A stretch of DNA of 64,000 nt from Butyrivibrio sp. WCD3002 (GTDB lineage Bacteria > Bacillota > Clostridia > Lachnospirales > Lachnospiraceae). Where the stretch lies: assembly GCF_000424265.1 (NCBI RefSeq), contig NZ_AUJO01000002.1, positions 293,289 to 357,288 on the forward strand, written 5' to 3'. Shown piece by piece: positions 8,084 through 17,337 of the stretch. Positions within the stretch are counted from its first letter, which is position 1; the number at the start of each line of letters is the position of its first letter. A program made the position numbers and the translations under genes. The notes under the pieces were generated by a model that did not search any database, had not been told where the DNA came from, and saw only the letters and a list, made by a program, of their open reading frames with translations.

Positions 8084-9100
8084 TCAATCGCCTATAGCCT
8101 TTATAAGCTTCTTCTTTGTGCTTTCCTTCACACCCTTTACTTTTATAGAAGACCTCTTGTTTATCTTCTTGAAAGCACCCTTTCCGATAGTAAGGGATTT
8201 ATTTGCTTTTATGGTTACACTCTCCAAGGACTTACAGCCTTTAAAAGCATTTTTTCCAATTTCTCTGACGCTTGAACCAATCACCAGTGACTTTATTTTT
8301 TTGTTACCCTGGCAGGCTCCGTCTGAAATAGCAGTAACCGGATAAACTACACCATTAACCGTAGCATTGTCTATCTTTACCTTGCCTGCGGAAGTAATCT
8401 TAGTTACTGTAGCGCTTCCATTCTCGTCAATACGATAGGTAATATTGTCCATTGTCACAGAGTCAGGCAGTACGCTATTAAATGAAACAGTTGCCGGTTC
8501 CACAACGGATGAAGTCATATCATCATCGTAGAAAGGATAATTTGCATATCTATGACGGTAAATATGACTATTATCATCAATGCAAAGTGAGGTGTAATAC
8601 ACACCATCATCTGATCTGCCATCTTCATTGTCATATATTATCCAATTGCCGGGAAGCTTTACATCCACTCTGACATTTTTAGGCGATTTAAAAAAATCTA
8701 TCTCTTCCAGTTCATGAAATTTATAGAACATATGTGTACAATCCTCAGGAAAATAGATAACTGAAGAAGTGCTCTTTATATACATAGTGTGCAGGAAATA
8801 ATCAAAATAAGCAGTAACATCGGTTCCTACTTTCTTTGATCTCACATCCTTACCTTCCGGCATCTTTTCATTTTTGTCCAGGAATTTGATTCTCTCTATT
8901 GTATGATCTATAGGCAAAGATTTCTGATCAGGCAGGATATTATGTGCAAAACTTTTAAGAGTTCTGTTGAACTCCTCACCGCTCATAAGCGTTCCTGATT
9001 TTGCTGTTGCTGCTTTGGTACTTATGAACGACTGTCCACACAAAAAAAGACACAGCATGGCTGTGATGATTAATGCAATCTTCCCCAACGATTTTTTCAT
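8084..9100 (-). CDS. Secreted leucine-rich repeat (BspA-type) protein
   Basis: A 338-residue protein with a signal peptide ('MKKSLGKIALIITAMLCLFL', cleavage near 'STKA'). The N-terminal 200 residues have no family I recognise. The C-terminal 120 residues hold two to three BspA-type LRR_5 repeats, seen as 'VTAISDGACQGNKKIKSLVI' and 'VREIGKNAFKGCKSLESVTI', then a short basic end. Such repeats occur on many surface proteins of gut and rumen anaerobes, so binding to host or polysaccharide is possible but not shown. The ATG at 9100 with GGGG 8 bases upstream is preferred to an ATG at 9127. It sits between the terminator at 9229-9269 and radA. Confidence 0.75.
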   Translation of the reverse strand: MKKSLGKIALIITAMLCLFLCGQSFISTKAATAKSGTLMSGEEFNRTLKSFAHNILPDQKSLPIDHTIERIKFLDKNEKMPEGKDVRSKKVGTDVTAYFDYFLHTMYIKSTSSVIYFPEDCTHMFYKFHELEEIDFFKSPKNVRVDVKLPGNWIIYDNEDGRSDDGVYYTSLCIDDNSHIYRHRYANYPFYDDDMTSSVVEPATVSFNSVLPDSVTMDNITYRIDENGSATVTKITSAGKVKIDNATVNGVVYPVTAISDGACQGNKKIKSLVIGSSVREIGKNAFKGCKSLESVTIKANKSLTIGKGAFKKINKRSSIKVKGVKESTKKKLIKAIGD

Positions 9101-9228
9101 TATGAATTCCCCTTCAACTTTATTCACCCTGCAAAATTGCTGTCCCCTCAGCGCTAACTATTATAGCATATATCCAATCCAATAACCCATAATTTAATCA
9201 GTAATATATAAGCCTAAAAGGCATAAAA

Positions 9229-9269
9229 TTAGGGCTGTAAGAAATGTTTTCCATTTTTCACAGCCCTAA
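9229..9269 (-). terminator. Hairpin terminator after the 135-residue protein gene
   Basis: 10-bp arms TTAGGGCTGT (9229-9238) and ACAGCCCTAA (9260-9269) enclose a 21-base loop, followed on the minus strand by TTTTATG. The T-run is short, so termination may be partial. It separates the clpC region transcript from the leucine-rich-repeat gene and radA. Confidence 0.6.
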
Positions 9270-9274
9270 ATTAT

Positions 9275-9682
9275 TTACTTGTGAATATCAACCTTAACAG
9301 GTGCCTGACCCAGTGCAACACTGAAGTTCAGTTTACCGCCAACCCCGGTCTTCATAGGCCCTATGTTTTTCCCATCTACAATTACGTGGTACTCTGCGTT
9401 TTCCTCAAGGCCCACGGTGATCTGGGCATCTCCCGGACCATCTACCTCAAAAGTGATTCCTTTCTCACTCTCCTTAAATCCTGTAACCGCGGTTCCGGGA
9501 ACAGATTCGTAAAGGAACATGTCATTTTGCTCAAGCTTGGTAATGTCCTTATAAGTCTTGACCTTCAAAATATTACCATCAAATTTGAAGTCCTCAAGCT
9601 TTTTCTTCTCCGGAAGTTCGTAATTACCAAAACTAATTGTTCCATCTGATTCTGCCCTAAGTAACTGTTCTACGACAGCCAT
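9275..9682 (-). CDS. Small conserved protein (annotated 'endosialidase' in Lachnospiraceae)
   Basis: A 135-residue soluble protein beginning 'MAVVEQLLRAESDGTISFGN' with a clean AGGAGG 8 bases before the ATG. It is rich in beta-strand-forming stretches ('FEVDGPGDAQITVGLEENAE', 'YHVIVDGKNIG') and lacks a signal peptide. From memory, close relatives in Lachnospiraceae genomes carry the label 'endosialidase'. The protein is far too small for that enzyme and no catalytic motif is visible, so I regard that label as unreliable. It lies 91 bases after clpC and is followed by a terminator. Confidence 0.7.
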   Translation of the reverse strand: MAVVEQLLRAESDGTISFGNYELPEKKKLEDFKFDGNILKVKTYKDITKLEQNDMFLYESVPGTAVTGFKESEKGITFEVDGPGDAQITVGLEENAEYHVIVDGKNIGPMKTGVGGKLNFSVALGQAPVKVDIHK

Positions 9683-9773
9683 TTTATACCTCCTGTGTAT
9701 GTAAAAAATGTGATGGTTAATCTTCTTCTATTATAAGGCATTAGGACCTATATTTTTATTAAATATTTATGAA

Positions 9774-12323
9774 TCATTTCGACTTTTTGGACACTGTTTT
9801 TCTTGCGGTAGTTTTCTTTGCAGCAGGCTTACGGGTAGTTGTCTTTGCCGCTGTGGTTTTGGCCGCAGCACTCTTCCCTGCCGGTGCCTTCTGGGTAAAA
9901 GTAACCTTGTTATCCTTAAGTCCTATGGTCACGTCATTATCACGCTTTATGTTACCTCTTAAGAGTTCCTCAGCCATGGCATCCTCGATAACAGACTGAA
10001 TAGCTCTCTTAAGCGGTCTTGCACCCATCTTGGGATCTGAATACTTCTTAACCAGGAACTGCTTTACAGCAGGCTGCATGGTCAGATTGATTCCAAGCTG
10101 CTCCTTGCATCTCTTGCTAAGGTTCTTACTAAGAAGTGTGACGATCTCCATCATCTCCTTCTCATTAAGAGGATGGAATACCATGATCTCATCGATACGG
10201 TTTATGAACTCAGGCTTGAAAAGCTTCTTAACCTCTTCCATAACACCGCTCTTCATGGTCTCATAATCCTTCTTCTCATCGGAAGCGGAATCAAAGCCAA
10301 GCTTCTTGGGCTCAACGATTCTCTGGGCACCTACATTGGAGGTCATGATAAGAATGGTATTCTTGAAGCTGACCTTTCTGCCCTTGGCATCTGTGATGTG
10401 ACCGTCATCAAGTACCTGCAACAGCACATTGAAAACATCCGGATGTGCCTTCTCAATCTCATCAAAAAGAACTACCGAATAAGGGTGTCTTCTAACCTTC
10501 TCACTGAGCTGACCGCCCTCGTCATAGCCCACATATCCCGGAGGTGATCCGATCATCTTGGATACTGAATGACCTTCCATGTACTCAGACATATCGACGC
10601 GGATAAGTGCGTTCTCATCACCAAACATAGCCTCGGCCAAAGCCTTCGACAACTCTGTCTTACCAACACCTGTAGGTCCAAGGAAAAGGAATGAGCCGAT
10701 AGGTCTGTTGGGATCCTGAAGTCCCACACGACCTCTTCTGATTGCCTTTGATACAGCTACTACTGCATCCTCCTGACCAATTACTCTCTGGTGAAGAATC
10801 TTCTCCAGCTTAAGAAGTCTGTCTGATTCCTTCTCAGCGATCTTCTTAACAGGAATCTTGGTCCACATGGCAACCACTTCTGCGATATCATTTTCATTTA
10901 CTATGAAATCGGCATTCTTATCTCTGTTTGCTTCCTTTGCCTTCTTACGATTGTATTTCTTAATAAGTTCTTCCTGTTCTCTGTGAACTCTGCCGGCTCC
11001 GGCAAAATCCTCCTGAGCAAGAAGCTCCTCAACCTTTGTATCCATTTCACGGATCTCAGCTTCCATTTCGCGAAGTCCGGAGGGTGCACCTGTAAGTCTG
11101 AGGCGCACTGCGGAGCAGGCTTCATCAATAAGATCGATGGCCTTATCCGGAAGATTTCTGTCATTAATATATCTGCTGCTGAGATCAACAGCTGCCTGAA
11201 CAGCCTCAGGAGTAACCTTTACATGATGATGCTCCTCATACTTGTGTACGATACCATTCATGATGGCAAGAGTCTCATCTCTGTCAGGTTCTTCAACATT
11301 TACAGGCTGGAAACGTCTCTCAAGAGCCGCATCCTTCTCCACATATTTGCGATACTCGGTGATGGTGGTAGCACCGATCATCTGAATCTCACCTCTTGCA
11401 AGGGAAGGCTTTAAAATATTTGATGCATCGATAGCGCCTTCTGCTCCGCCTGCACCGATAAGAGTGTGCATCTCATCAACGAAAAGAATTATATTGCCAT
11501 CATCAATGACCTCTCTGATGACCTTCTTAATTCTCTCCTCGAATTCACCTCTATACTTTGAACCTGCGATCATTCCTGAAAGGTCCAGTGTAAGAAGTCT
11601 CTTATTCTGAACTGTGAAGGGAACATCTCCTCTTACGATTCTCTGAGCAAGTCCCTCTACAACCGCAGTCTTACCAACACCGGGCTCACCGATAAGGCAC
11701 GGATTATTCTTGGTTCTGCGGCTTAATATCTGAATCACACGCTGAATCTCATTCTCTCTGCCGATAATGGGATCGAGCTTATCTGCAGCAGCAAGAGCTG
11801 TCAGATCCCTGCTGTACTGCTCAAGGGTCGATGCCTTTTTCTTTCCGCCGGGCTTTCTTCCAAGGTCCTCTTTTACCAGGGCAGCGTCCTCGCCCATGGC
11901 AGCAAGAGTCTCGGCATAGACCTTCTGAATTGATACATTGAGTGTACCTATAAGGCGCACTGCTACATTCTCGCCCTCCTTGATAAGTGCAAGAAGAATG
12001 TGCTCCGTTCCTGTCTTTTCAGCATGGAAGCGCTCTGCCTGTCTGTGAGCTTCCTCAAGAACACTCTCAGCTCTTGGAGAAAAGCCCTCCTTATCAAGAA
12101 CGGTAAGATTACCGCCCTCAACAATCAAATCCTTGATGATATCCATCATCTTATCTTCATTAATTCCGTTATCAATAAGAATCCTTGATGCCACACAATC
12201 CTCTGTGCGGATAAGTCCCATCAAGAGATGCTCCGTTCCAACATAGTTAAGCTTCAGGCTTCTGGCTGTTTTTCTTGCCTGCTTTAAGGCATTTTCGGCC
12301 TTCTGCGTGTATTCCTTATTCAA
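9774..12323 (-). CDS. clpC: ATP-dependent Clp protease ATPase ClpC with basic C-terminal tail
   Basis: An 849-residue Hsp100 unfoldase that feeds substrates to ClpP. It has two N-terminal Clp_N repeats (about 5-145), a first AAA+ module (Walker A 'GEPGVGKT' 212-219, Walker B 'ILFVDEMH' 279-286), a UVR/middle region near 415-465, and a second AAA+ module (Walker A 'GPTGVGKT' 549-556). The start is TTG at 12323, with AGGAGG 8 bases upstream and no alternative ATG. After the usual end of the protein, residues 812-849 form a tail almost wholly of Lys, Ala, Thr and Arg, like histone H1 or HU tails. The gene follows a GntR-type regulator by 27 bases instead of the usual ctsR-mcsA-mcsB. Confidence 0.95.
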   Translation of the reverse strand: MNKEYTQKAENALKQARKTARSLKLNYVGTEHLLMGLIRTEDCVASRILIDNGINEDKMMDIIKDLIVEGGNLTVLDKEGFSPRAESVLEEAHRQAERFHAEKTGTEHILLALIKEGENVAVRLIGTLNVSIQKVYAETLAAMGEDAALVKEDLGRKPGGKKKASTLEQYSRDLTALAAADKLDPIIGRENEIQRVIQILSRRTKNNPCLIGEPGVGKTAVVEGLAQRIVRGDVPFTVQNKRLLTLDLSGMIAGSKYRGEFEERIKKVIREVIDDGNIILFVDEMHTLIGAGGAEGAIDASNILKPSLARGEIQMIGATTITEYRKYVEKDAALERRFQPVNVEEPDRDETLAIMNGIVHKYEEHHHVKVTPEAVQAAVDLSSRYINDRNLPDKAIDLIDEACSAVRLRLTGAPSGLREMEAEIREMDTKVEELLAQEDFAGAGRVHREQEELIKKYNRKKAKEANRDKNADFIVNENDIAEVVAMWTKIPVKKIAEKESDRLLKLEKILHQRVIGQEDAVVAVSKAIRRGRVGLQDPNRPIGSFLFLGPTGVGKTELSKALAEAMFGDENALIRVDMSEYMEGHSVSKMIGSPPGYVGYDEGGQLSEKVRRHPYSVVLFDEIEKAHPDVFNVLLQVLDDGHITDAKGRKVSFKNTILIMTSNVGAQRIVEPKKLGFDSASDEKKDYETMKSGVMEEVKKLFKPEFINRIDEIMVFHPLNEKEMMEIVTLLSKNLSKRCKEQLGINLTMQPAVKQFLVKKYSDPKMGARPLKRAIQSVIEDAMAEELLRGNIKRDNDVTIGLKDNKVTFTQKAPAGKSAAAKTTAAKTTTRKPAAKKTTARKTVSKKSK

Positions 12324-12350
12324 TATGAATACCTCCTGTATGTAAATGAA

Positions 12351-12725
12351 TTAGATGTCGCCGTAATCTGCATATATCTCGTCAATCAGTTCGTGTATCT
12401 CCTGCCTTGAAACACCCTTGCATGTAGCTCTGGCAAGTACAACGCTCAGCATGTCATGAGCCTCTCTAAGGGCTTCAAGCTTGTTAAGTGAAGTAGCGAT
12501 AATAGCGCCTCTTCTCCTGTCAATCTTAACAAAACCCTCCTGCTGTAAAATAGAGTATGCCTTGTTAACCGTATGCATGTTGATTCCAATGGTATCTGCC
12601 AGCTGACGCACGCTGGGAAGCTGATCTCCCTCACGGAACTGAGACGTGGCTATGCCCAAAATAATCTGATTGCAGAGCTGAACATAAATAGCTTCATCAC
12701 TGTTAAAATCAATCTGTATTATCAT
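12351..12725 (-). CDS. GntR-family (YtrA-type) transcriptional regulator
   Basis: A 124-residue repressor-like protein with a GntR winged helix-turn-helix ('DQLPSVRQLADTIGIN', 'VNKAYSILQQEGFVKIDRRR', about residues 38-75) and a short C-terminal helix pair, the architecture of the YtrA subfamily, which usually regulates its own operon. It is the first gene before clpC and so may control it; binding sites were not identified. A sigma-A promoter lies about 30 bases upstream. Members of this subfamily often regulate ABC transporters, which are absent here, so the link to protein quality control is unusual. Confidence 0.85.
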   Translation of the reverse strand: MIIQIDFNSDEAIYVQLCNQIILGIATSQFREGDQLPSVRQLADTIGINMHTVNKAYSILQQEGFVKIDRRRGAIIATSLNKLEALREAHDMLSVVLARATCKGVSRQEIHELIDEIYADYGDI

Positions 12726-12755
12726 GATGCCTCCTTCCGTTGCTGTGATATATCA

Positions 12756-12783
12756 AGTATAACAGAAGGGTCTGTAAAGTCAA
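12756..12783 (-). promoter_or_regulatory. Probable sigma-A promoter of the gntR-clpC transcript
   Basis: Minus-strand -35 TTGACT (12778-12783) is 16 bases from -10 TATACT (12756-12761), followed by a short leader and a GGAGG site before the regulator's ATG. No CtsR-type tandem heptad operator or CIRCE inverted repeat was seen next to it. Confidence 0.65.
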
Positions 12784-12841
12784 CCTGTTTCAAAAAGGCC
12801 TCCAAACATCCATAAAGGGAAAATTTCACCTTCAAAAATAA

Positions 12842-12876
12842 AAAAGTGGCGATGAAGCATGTTCATCGCCACTTTT
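12842..12876 (-). terminator. Strong intrinsic terminator after the SH3-domain gene
   Basis: 15-bp perfect arms (12842-12856 and 12862-12876; GTGGCGATGAA core) around a 5-base loop, followed on the minus strand by TTTTTTATTTTTG. It ends the SH3-domain protein transcript and insulates it from the gntR-clpC promoter. Confidence 0.85.
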
Positions 12877-12885
12877 AAAATCTAA

Positions 12886-14253
12886 TTATTTTTCATCATC
12901 ATCCAGATCAAGGAACTCGAATTCAAAGTCATCATCCTCTAAAAGGAAATTGCGAGGCTTCCTGCTGTTCTGAGCGGGACGGTTCTTAACCGGATCACCG
13001 TCAACTGCTCTTGATGACTGCATAGACTTTCTCTCAGATCCACCATAGTTAAGAGAATCTGCTGTTCCCATTGGAGCACTCTTTCTCTCACGGGAAGGTG
13101 TAACAGTTGAAGCAGGTCTTCTGCTGTCTGCTACTGTTCTGCCCTTACTTTCACGCTCCGGAGATACTCTGTTAGTACGTGCCTTATCTTCCTTCTTGGA
13201 AGAATCATTGTACTGGGGCTTTTTCTTAGCTGAGTTTTCTGCAGGTTCATCATCCTCGTAATACATGTAATCACGAAGCTTGAAAATAAGAAGTAAAATA
13301 GCGAGCACCATAAGTGCTATGATAACTGCCATAACTACAAGCGCTACCTTCAGGCTGCCTGCCTGCTTCTTAAGAGCTCCTGTCTGCTGTCCCTCTGTTG
13401 CGTAATTAAGAAGGTCATTGAGCTTAACCTGAGTGCCTTCAACATTATCATAGAGGTACCAGGTTTCTGTACCTGTTCCGTCATCCTTATAAGCAAGTGA
13501 AAACTCGCCATTACCAACTGTATCTATGGAGATTCCGGAATTAGCTGTTTCCTCAGCGGGCTGCTCAGCAACTTCTCCGCCTTCAGCGCCCTCTGCGCCT
13601 TCAACAACTTCACCATCTACAGCTTCTCCGCCTTCAGCGACTTCTCCACCTTCAGCAGTTTCCTCTGCAGGTGCCGCAGCCCCAAGCTGTACAAGGTCTG
13701 ATCTTACAAAACCTGTTCTTCCGCTATCACCAAAGCTTATCTGGTACCATTTCTTATTATCTGTACCGGTTGCTTCACCGGTAATTGTTACTGTATCACC
13801 GTTTTTTACAGTTCCAACGGTATCATAGCCGGTACCTGCACCACCTCTTACATTTGCACTTGCAACAGTAACTGTCGCGGGCTGTGACTCTGTGGCAGTA
13901 ACTTGTGTCTGAGGAAGTGATTCAGCACTCTGAGTATTAGAACTGCTTACTGAACCGGACTTGGATATGAGATCACTTCTGACATATCCATACTCATTAC
14001 CGTTTACATAAATTCTGTACCAAACATATCCCTGAGAATCAGTAGTCTCATCTATAATGTCTACCTTATCACCCGAATCAAGGCTTGAAACCTGTTCAGA
14101 TGCTGTGCTTGCCTCCGCACGAACCTTAACATTTGAGGATGTTACCGTTCCTGTAGCTGCAAGAGCACTGATCGGCTGCACTGCAAATAACGTGCACACT
14201 GAAAAAATTATGGCCATAGCTCTAGCCATATTCCCCATTTTTCTTTTTATCAT
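12886..14253 (-). CDS. Membrane protein with two bacterial SH3 domains
   Basis: A 455-residue protein with a signal sequence or anchor, then two SH3b domains, the first around residues 35-95 ('NVKVRAEASTASEQVSSLDS' ... 'GYVRSDLI') and the second around 125-185 ('ANVRGGAGTGYDTVGTVKNG' ... 'GFVRSDLV'). A low-complexity Gly/Glu/Ala/Val linker follows, then a folded segment, one transmembrane helix ('VALVVMAVIIALMVLAILLL'), a basic tail and a very acidic end ('EDDDFEFEFLDLDDDE'). SH3b domains usually bind peptidoglycan, so it probably links the wall to the cytoplasm. The ATG at 14253 has GGAGG 8 bases upstream. It is a single-gene unit with its own promoter and terminator. Confidence 0.8.
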   Translation of the reverse strand: MIKRKMGNMARAMAIIFSVCTLFAVQPISALAATGTVTSSNVKVRAEASTASEQVSSLDSGDKVDIIDETTDSQGYVWYRIYVNGNEYGYVRSDLISKSGSVSSSNTQSAESLPQTQVTATESQPATVTVASANVRGGAGTGYDTVGTVKNGDTVTITGEATGTDNKKWYQISFGDSGRTGFVRSDLVQLGAAAPAEETAEGGEVAEGGEAVDGEVVEGAEGAEGGEVAEQPAEETANSGISIDTVGNGEFSLAYKDDGTGTETWYLYDNVEGTQVKLNDLLNYATEGQQTGALKKQAGSLKVALVVMAVIIALMVLAILLLIFKLRDYMYYEDDEPAENSAKKKPQYNDSSKKEDKARTNRVSPERESKGRTVADSRRPASTVTPSRERKSAPMGTADSLNYGGSERKSMQSSRAVDGDPVKNRPAQNSRKPRNFLLEDDDFEFEFLDLDDDEK

Positions 14254-14292
14254 ACCTTCAACCTCCTGCACTAACTTCATTAATCTACAAGG

Positions 14293-14301
14293 ATTATACC
14301 A
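14293..14301 (-). promoter_or_regulatory. Extended -10 promoter of the SH3-domain gene
   Basis: Minus-strand TGGTATAAT (TGN plus TATAAT) about 40 bases before the start. No good -35 was found, as is common for extended -10 promoters. Confidence 0.5.
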
Positions 14302-14351
14302 TATATTGGAGTATAATATGTTGATTCTTCTAAAATTAGTGGTTTTTTATA

Positions 14352-15623
14352 TTATGCCTCATCTATGGCCTTGCCGATATCATGACGCATATATTTGTTC
14401 TCAAAGCTAACCCATTCTGTAGCTTCGTAGGCTTTCTTTCTGGCCTCAGCCAGAGTATCGCCTTTGGCTGTTATGCCAAGAACTCTTCCCCCGTTGGTAA
14501 CGATCTTGTCGCCCTCAAACTTAGATCCGGCATGGAAGCAGTAATATCCATCCTTACCCTTGAAGTTTTCAAGACCTGTTATTTCCTTACCCTTTTCATA
14601 TTTTACAGGATAGCCCTCAGATGCAAGAACTACGCATACTGCTGCCTTATCCTCAAATTTAAGATCTACCTGATCAAGCTTACCATCTATAACAGCCTCG
14701 CAGACTTCAATCATATCTGTCTGGAGTCTTGGAAGAACAACCTGAGCCTCGGGATCACCAAATCTTGCATTGTACTCAAGAACCTTGGGGCCATCCTCTG
14801 TCAGCATAAGACCAAAGAATATAACTCCCTTGAACTCTCTGCCCTCTGCGCGCATGGCATCAACAGTTCTCTGATAGATGTGCTCCTTACAAAAAGCATC
14901 AACCTCTTCTGTATAGAAGGGACTGGGTGAGAAATTACCCATTCCGCCGGTGTTAAGACCTGTATCTCCGTCTCCTGCACGCTTATGATCCTGTGCGGAG
15001 CTCATGAGCTTAATGGTCTTACCGTCAACAAAGGACAGCACTGAAACCTCACGACCTGTCATGAATTCTTCAATAACCATCTTCTTGCCGGCATCACCAA
15101 ACTTCTTGTCCTGCATGATCTCACGAACGCCTGCATTAGCATCCTCTAAGGTCTCGCAGATGAGAACGCCCTTACCAAGTGCAAGTCCGTCAGCCTTAAG
15201 TACAATAGGGAACTTAGCAGTCTTAAGGTACTCAAGCGCTTCAGCCGGATCCTCAAAGGTCTCATAAGCAGCTGTGGGAATATTGTATTTTTTCATAAGA
15301 TCCTTGGAAAAGGCCTTGCTTCCCTCAAGGATTGCTGCATTCTTGCGAGGTCCGAATACTCGAAGGCCCTCTGCTTCAAAAGCATCTACGATACCGCCAA
15401 CAAGAGGATCGTCCATTCCGATTATTGTAAGGTCAATCTGCTTATCCTTTGCAAATTCAACCAGCTTGTCAAATTCCATGGGAGTGATCGGAACACACTC
15501 TGCATACTCTGCAATTCCCGCATTACCGGGTGCACAATAAAGCTTATCAAGGTGCTTACTTCTGGAAACCGCCTCGGCGATAGCATGCTCTCTTCCGCCT
15601 CCGCCAACAATCAAAACTTTCAT
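14352..15623 (-). CDS. purD: Phosphoribosylamine-glycine ligase PurD
   Basis: A 423-residue ATP-grasp enzyme making GAR from phosphoribosylamine, glycine and ATP in purine synthesis. The N-terminal 'MKVLIVGGGGREHAIAEAVS', the ATP-grasp lysine loop ('FPIVLKADGLALGKGV'), and 'LEYNARFGDPEAQVVLPRL' are all standard. Full length for the family. It is the last gene of the purE-M-N-D operon, 9 bases after purN, with AAGGAG before the ATG. No clear terminator was seen between its stop and the SH3-domain gene promoter. Confidence 0.96.
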   Translation of the reverse strand: MKVLIVGGGGREHAIAEAVSRSKHLDKLYCAPGNAGIAEYAECVPITPMEFDKLVEFAKDKQIDLTIIGMDDPLVGGIVDAFEAEGLRVFGPRKNAAILEGSKAFSKDLMKKYNIPTAAYETFEDPAEALEYLKTAKFPIVLKADGLALGKGVLICETLEDANAGVREIMQDKKFGDAGKKMVIEEFMTGREVSVLSFVDGKTIKLMSSAQDHKRAGDGDTGLNTGGMGNFSPSPFYTEEVDAFCKEHIYQRTVDAMRAEGREFKGVIFFGLMLTEDGPKVLEYNARFGDPEAQVVLPRLQTDMIEVCEAVIDGKLDQVDLKFEDKAAVCVVLASEGYPVKYEKGKEITGLENFKGKDGYYCFHAGSKFEGDKIVTNGGRVLGITAKGDTLAEARKKAYEATEWVSFENKYMRHDIGKAIDEA

Positions 15624-15632
15624 ACTCGCTCC

Positions 15633-16277
15633 TTATATCTCATCTGGGTCATAGTCGTCAATTACAGCCTTCCCGCCTTCAAGTGTTACTTTTCCGTTTG
15701 CTATAAGATCAATGGCTCTTGGAAGAATCTTCCACTCAGCCTGCTCCATAATACGCTGCTGAAGCGTCTTTGCAGTATCATCAGGTCTTACATAAACTGC
15801 CTTTTGCAGAATAATCGGTCCTGTATCTGTACCTTCATCCACAAAATGTACCGTGGCACCTGACACCTTCACTCCCCTCTCAAGGGCCTTCTCATGCACC
15901 TTCAGACCATAATAGCCTGTGCCGCAAAATGAAGGTATAAGTGAAGGATGTATATTAATGATTCTGCCCTGAAAGGCCTTTACAATTTTTTCAGGAATAA
16001 CAACAAGGCAGCCTGCAAGTACGATAAGGTCCGGATTCTCTTTTATAAGCAGCTCATAAAAGGCTTCGTTAAATTCATCCCTGCTGCCGAATTCCTTTGG
16101 CACCAGTACCTGCGTCTTAATACCATGCTTTGCGGCTCTTTCAAGAGCAAAGGCATTCCTGTTATTGCTAAACACCATTGAAATCTCGGTGTTTGTAATC
16201 TTTCCATTGTCTATGGCATCAATGATCGCCTGGAGGTTAGTACCGCCGCCGGAAACAAGAACCGCTATTCTCAGCAT
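15633..16277 (-). CDS. purN: Phosphoribosylglycinamide formyltransferase PurN
   Basis: A 214-residue cytosolic enzyme using 10-formyl-THF to formylate GAR. Opening 'RIAVLVSGGGTNLQAIIDAI', the active-site 'INIHPSLIPSF' and 'VDEGTDTGPIILQ' are present. A short insertion ('CGTGYYGLK') follows the active-site loop compared with the E. coli-type enzyme; clostridial PurN proteins often show this form. The ATG overlaps the purM stop by 7 bases, implying translational coupling. Confidence 0.95.
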   Translation of the reverse strand: MLRIAVLVSGGGTNLQAIIDAIDNGKITNTEISMVFSNNRNAFALERAAKHGIKTQVLVPKEFGSRDEFNEAFYELLIKENPDLIVLAGCLVVIPEKIVKAFQGRIINIHPSLIPSFCGTGYYGLKVHEKALERGVKVSGATVHFVDEGTDTGPIILQKAVYVRPDDTAKTLQQRIMEQAEWKILPRAIDLIANGKVTLEGGKAVIDDYDPDEI

Positions 16278-17305
16278 AATGTAACTCCCTTATCTCCTGC
16301 CTCTACGCTGCCGACGATGAATCCCTTCTCGCCTGATGCCTCGATTGCTGCAAGTGTAGCCTGTGCATCAGCAGGATCAACAGCCAGTACCATACCAAGA
16401 CCCATATTGTAGGTGTTATACATCATATCCTCATCGAGATTGCCCTTCTTCTGCATAAGCTTGAAAAGAGCAGGAACCTCATAGCTGTCCTTCTTAACAA
16501 CAGCTCTTACGCCATCGGGAAGCATTCTCGGAATGTTCTCATAGAAACCGCCGCCTGTGATGTGGCTGCAGCCCTTAACCGTAATGCCATCCTTTTTTAT
16601 CTGCTTAAGCATCTTCACATAGATTCTTGTGGGAGCAAGAAGCGCTTCACCAAGAGTAGTTCCGAGCTCATCATAATATGTCTCAAGGCTTTCCTTAGTC
16701 ATATCGAAAACCTTACGAACAAGAGAAAAACCGTTGCTGTGAACTCCGCTGCTGGCAACACCTATAAGTGTATCGCCTGCCTTAATGGTGCTTCCGTCAA
16801 TCATATCTGCCTTATCAACGACACCTACAGCAAAGCCTGCAAGGTCATATTCATCCTCAGGCATAAGGCCGGGATGCTCAGCGGTCTCGCCACCTACAAG
16901 TGCACATTCAGACTGCTTGCAGCCCTCAGCTACACCCTTTACGATCTGAGCTATCTTCTCGGGATAGTTCTTACCGCATGCTATGTAATCAAGGAAAAAC
17001 AGTGGCTCACCACCTGCACAGATGACATCGTTTACGCACATTGCAACGGCGTCAATTCCAATAGTGTCATGCTTATCAAGAATAAAGGCCAGCTTAATCT
17101 TGGTTCCTACTCCATCTGTTCCCGATAAAAGAACAGGATCCTTCATGTTCTTGATATTCGAAAGGGAAAAAGCTCCGGAAAATCCACCAAGACCTCCAAG
17201 CACTTCCGGTCTCATGGTCTCCTTTACAAATCCTTTGATCATATCCACTGATTTGTAACCAGCTTCGATATCCACCCCTGCATTTTTGTAGTTCAGCTCT
17301 GACAT
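16271..17305 (-). CDS. purM: Phosphoribosylformylglycinamidine cyclo-ligase PurM
   Basis: A 344-residue AIR synthetase that closes the imidazole ring with ATP. Landmarks are 'LLSGTDGVGTKIKLAF', 'AMCVNDVICAGGEPLFFLDY', 'ALVGGETAEHPG' and 'HITGGGFYENIPRMLP'. Full length. It follows purE by 32 bases with AGGAGG before the ATG. Confidence 0.96.
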   Translation of the reverse strand: MSELNYKNAGVDIEAGYKSVDMIKGFVKETMRPEVLGGLGGFSGAFSLSNIKNMKDPVLLSGTDGVGTKIKLAFILDKHDTIGIDAVAMCVNDVICAGGEPLFFLDYIACGKNYPEKIAQIVKGVAEGCKQSECALVGGETAEHPGLMPEDEYDLAGFAVGVVDKADMIDGSTIKAGDTLIGVASSGVHSNGFSLVRKVFDMTKESLETYYDELGTTLGEALLAPTRIYVKMLKQIKKDGITVKGCSHITGGGFYENIPRMLPDGVRAVVKKDSYEVPALFKLMQKKGNLDEDMMYNTYNMGLGMVLAVDPADAQATLAAIEASGEKGFIVGSVEAGDKGVTLC

Positions 17306-17337
17306 GTTTTCCTCCGATTTGGTTCTTCAATATTTAA

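Noticed and set aside
9275..9682. True endosialidase
   Set aside because: 135 residues without any glycosidase motif cannot be that enzyme; the name appears to be a propagated label.
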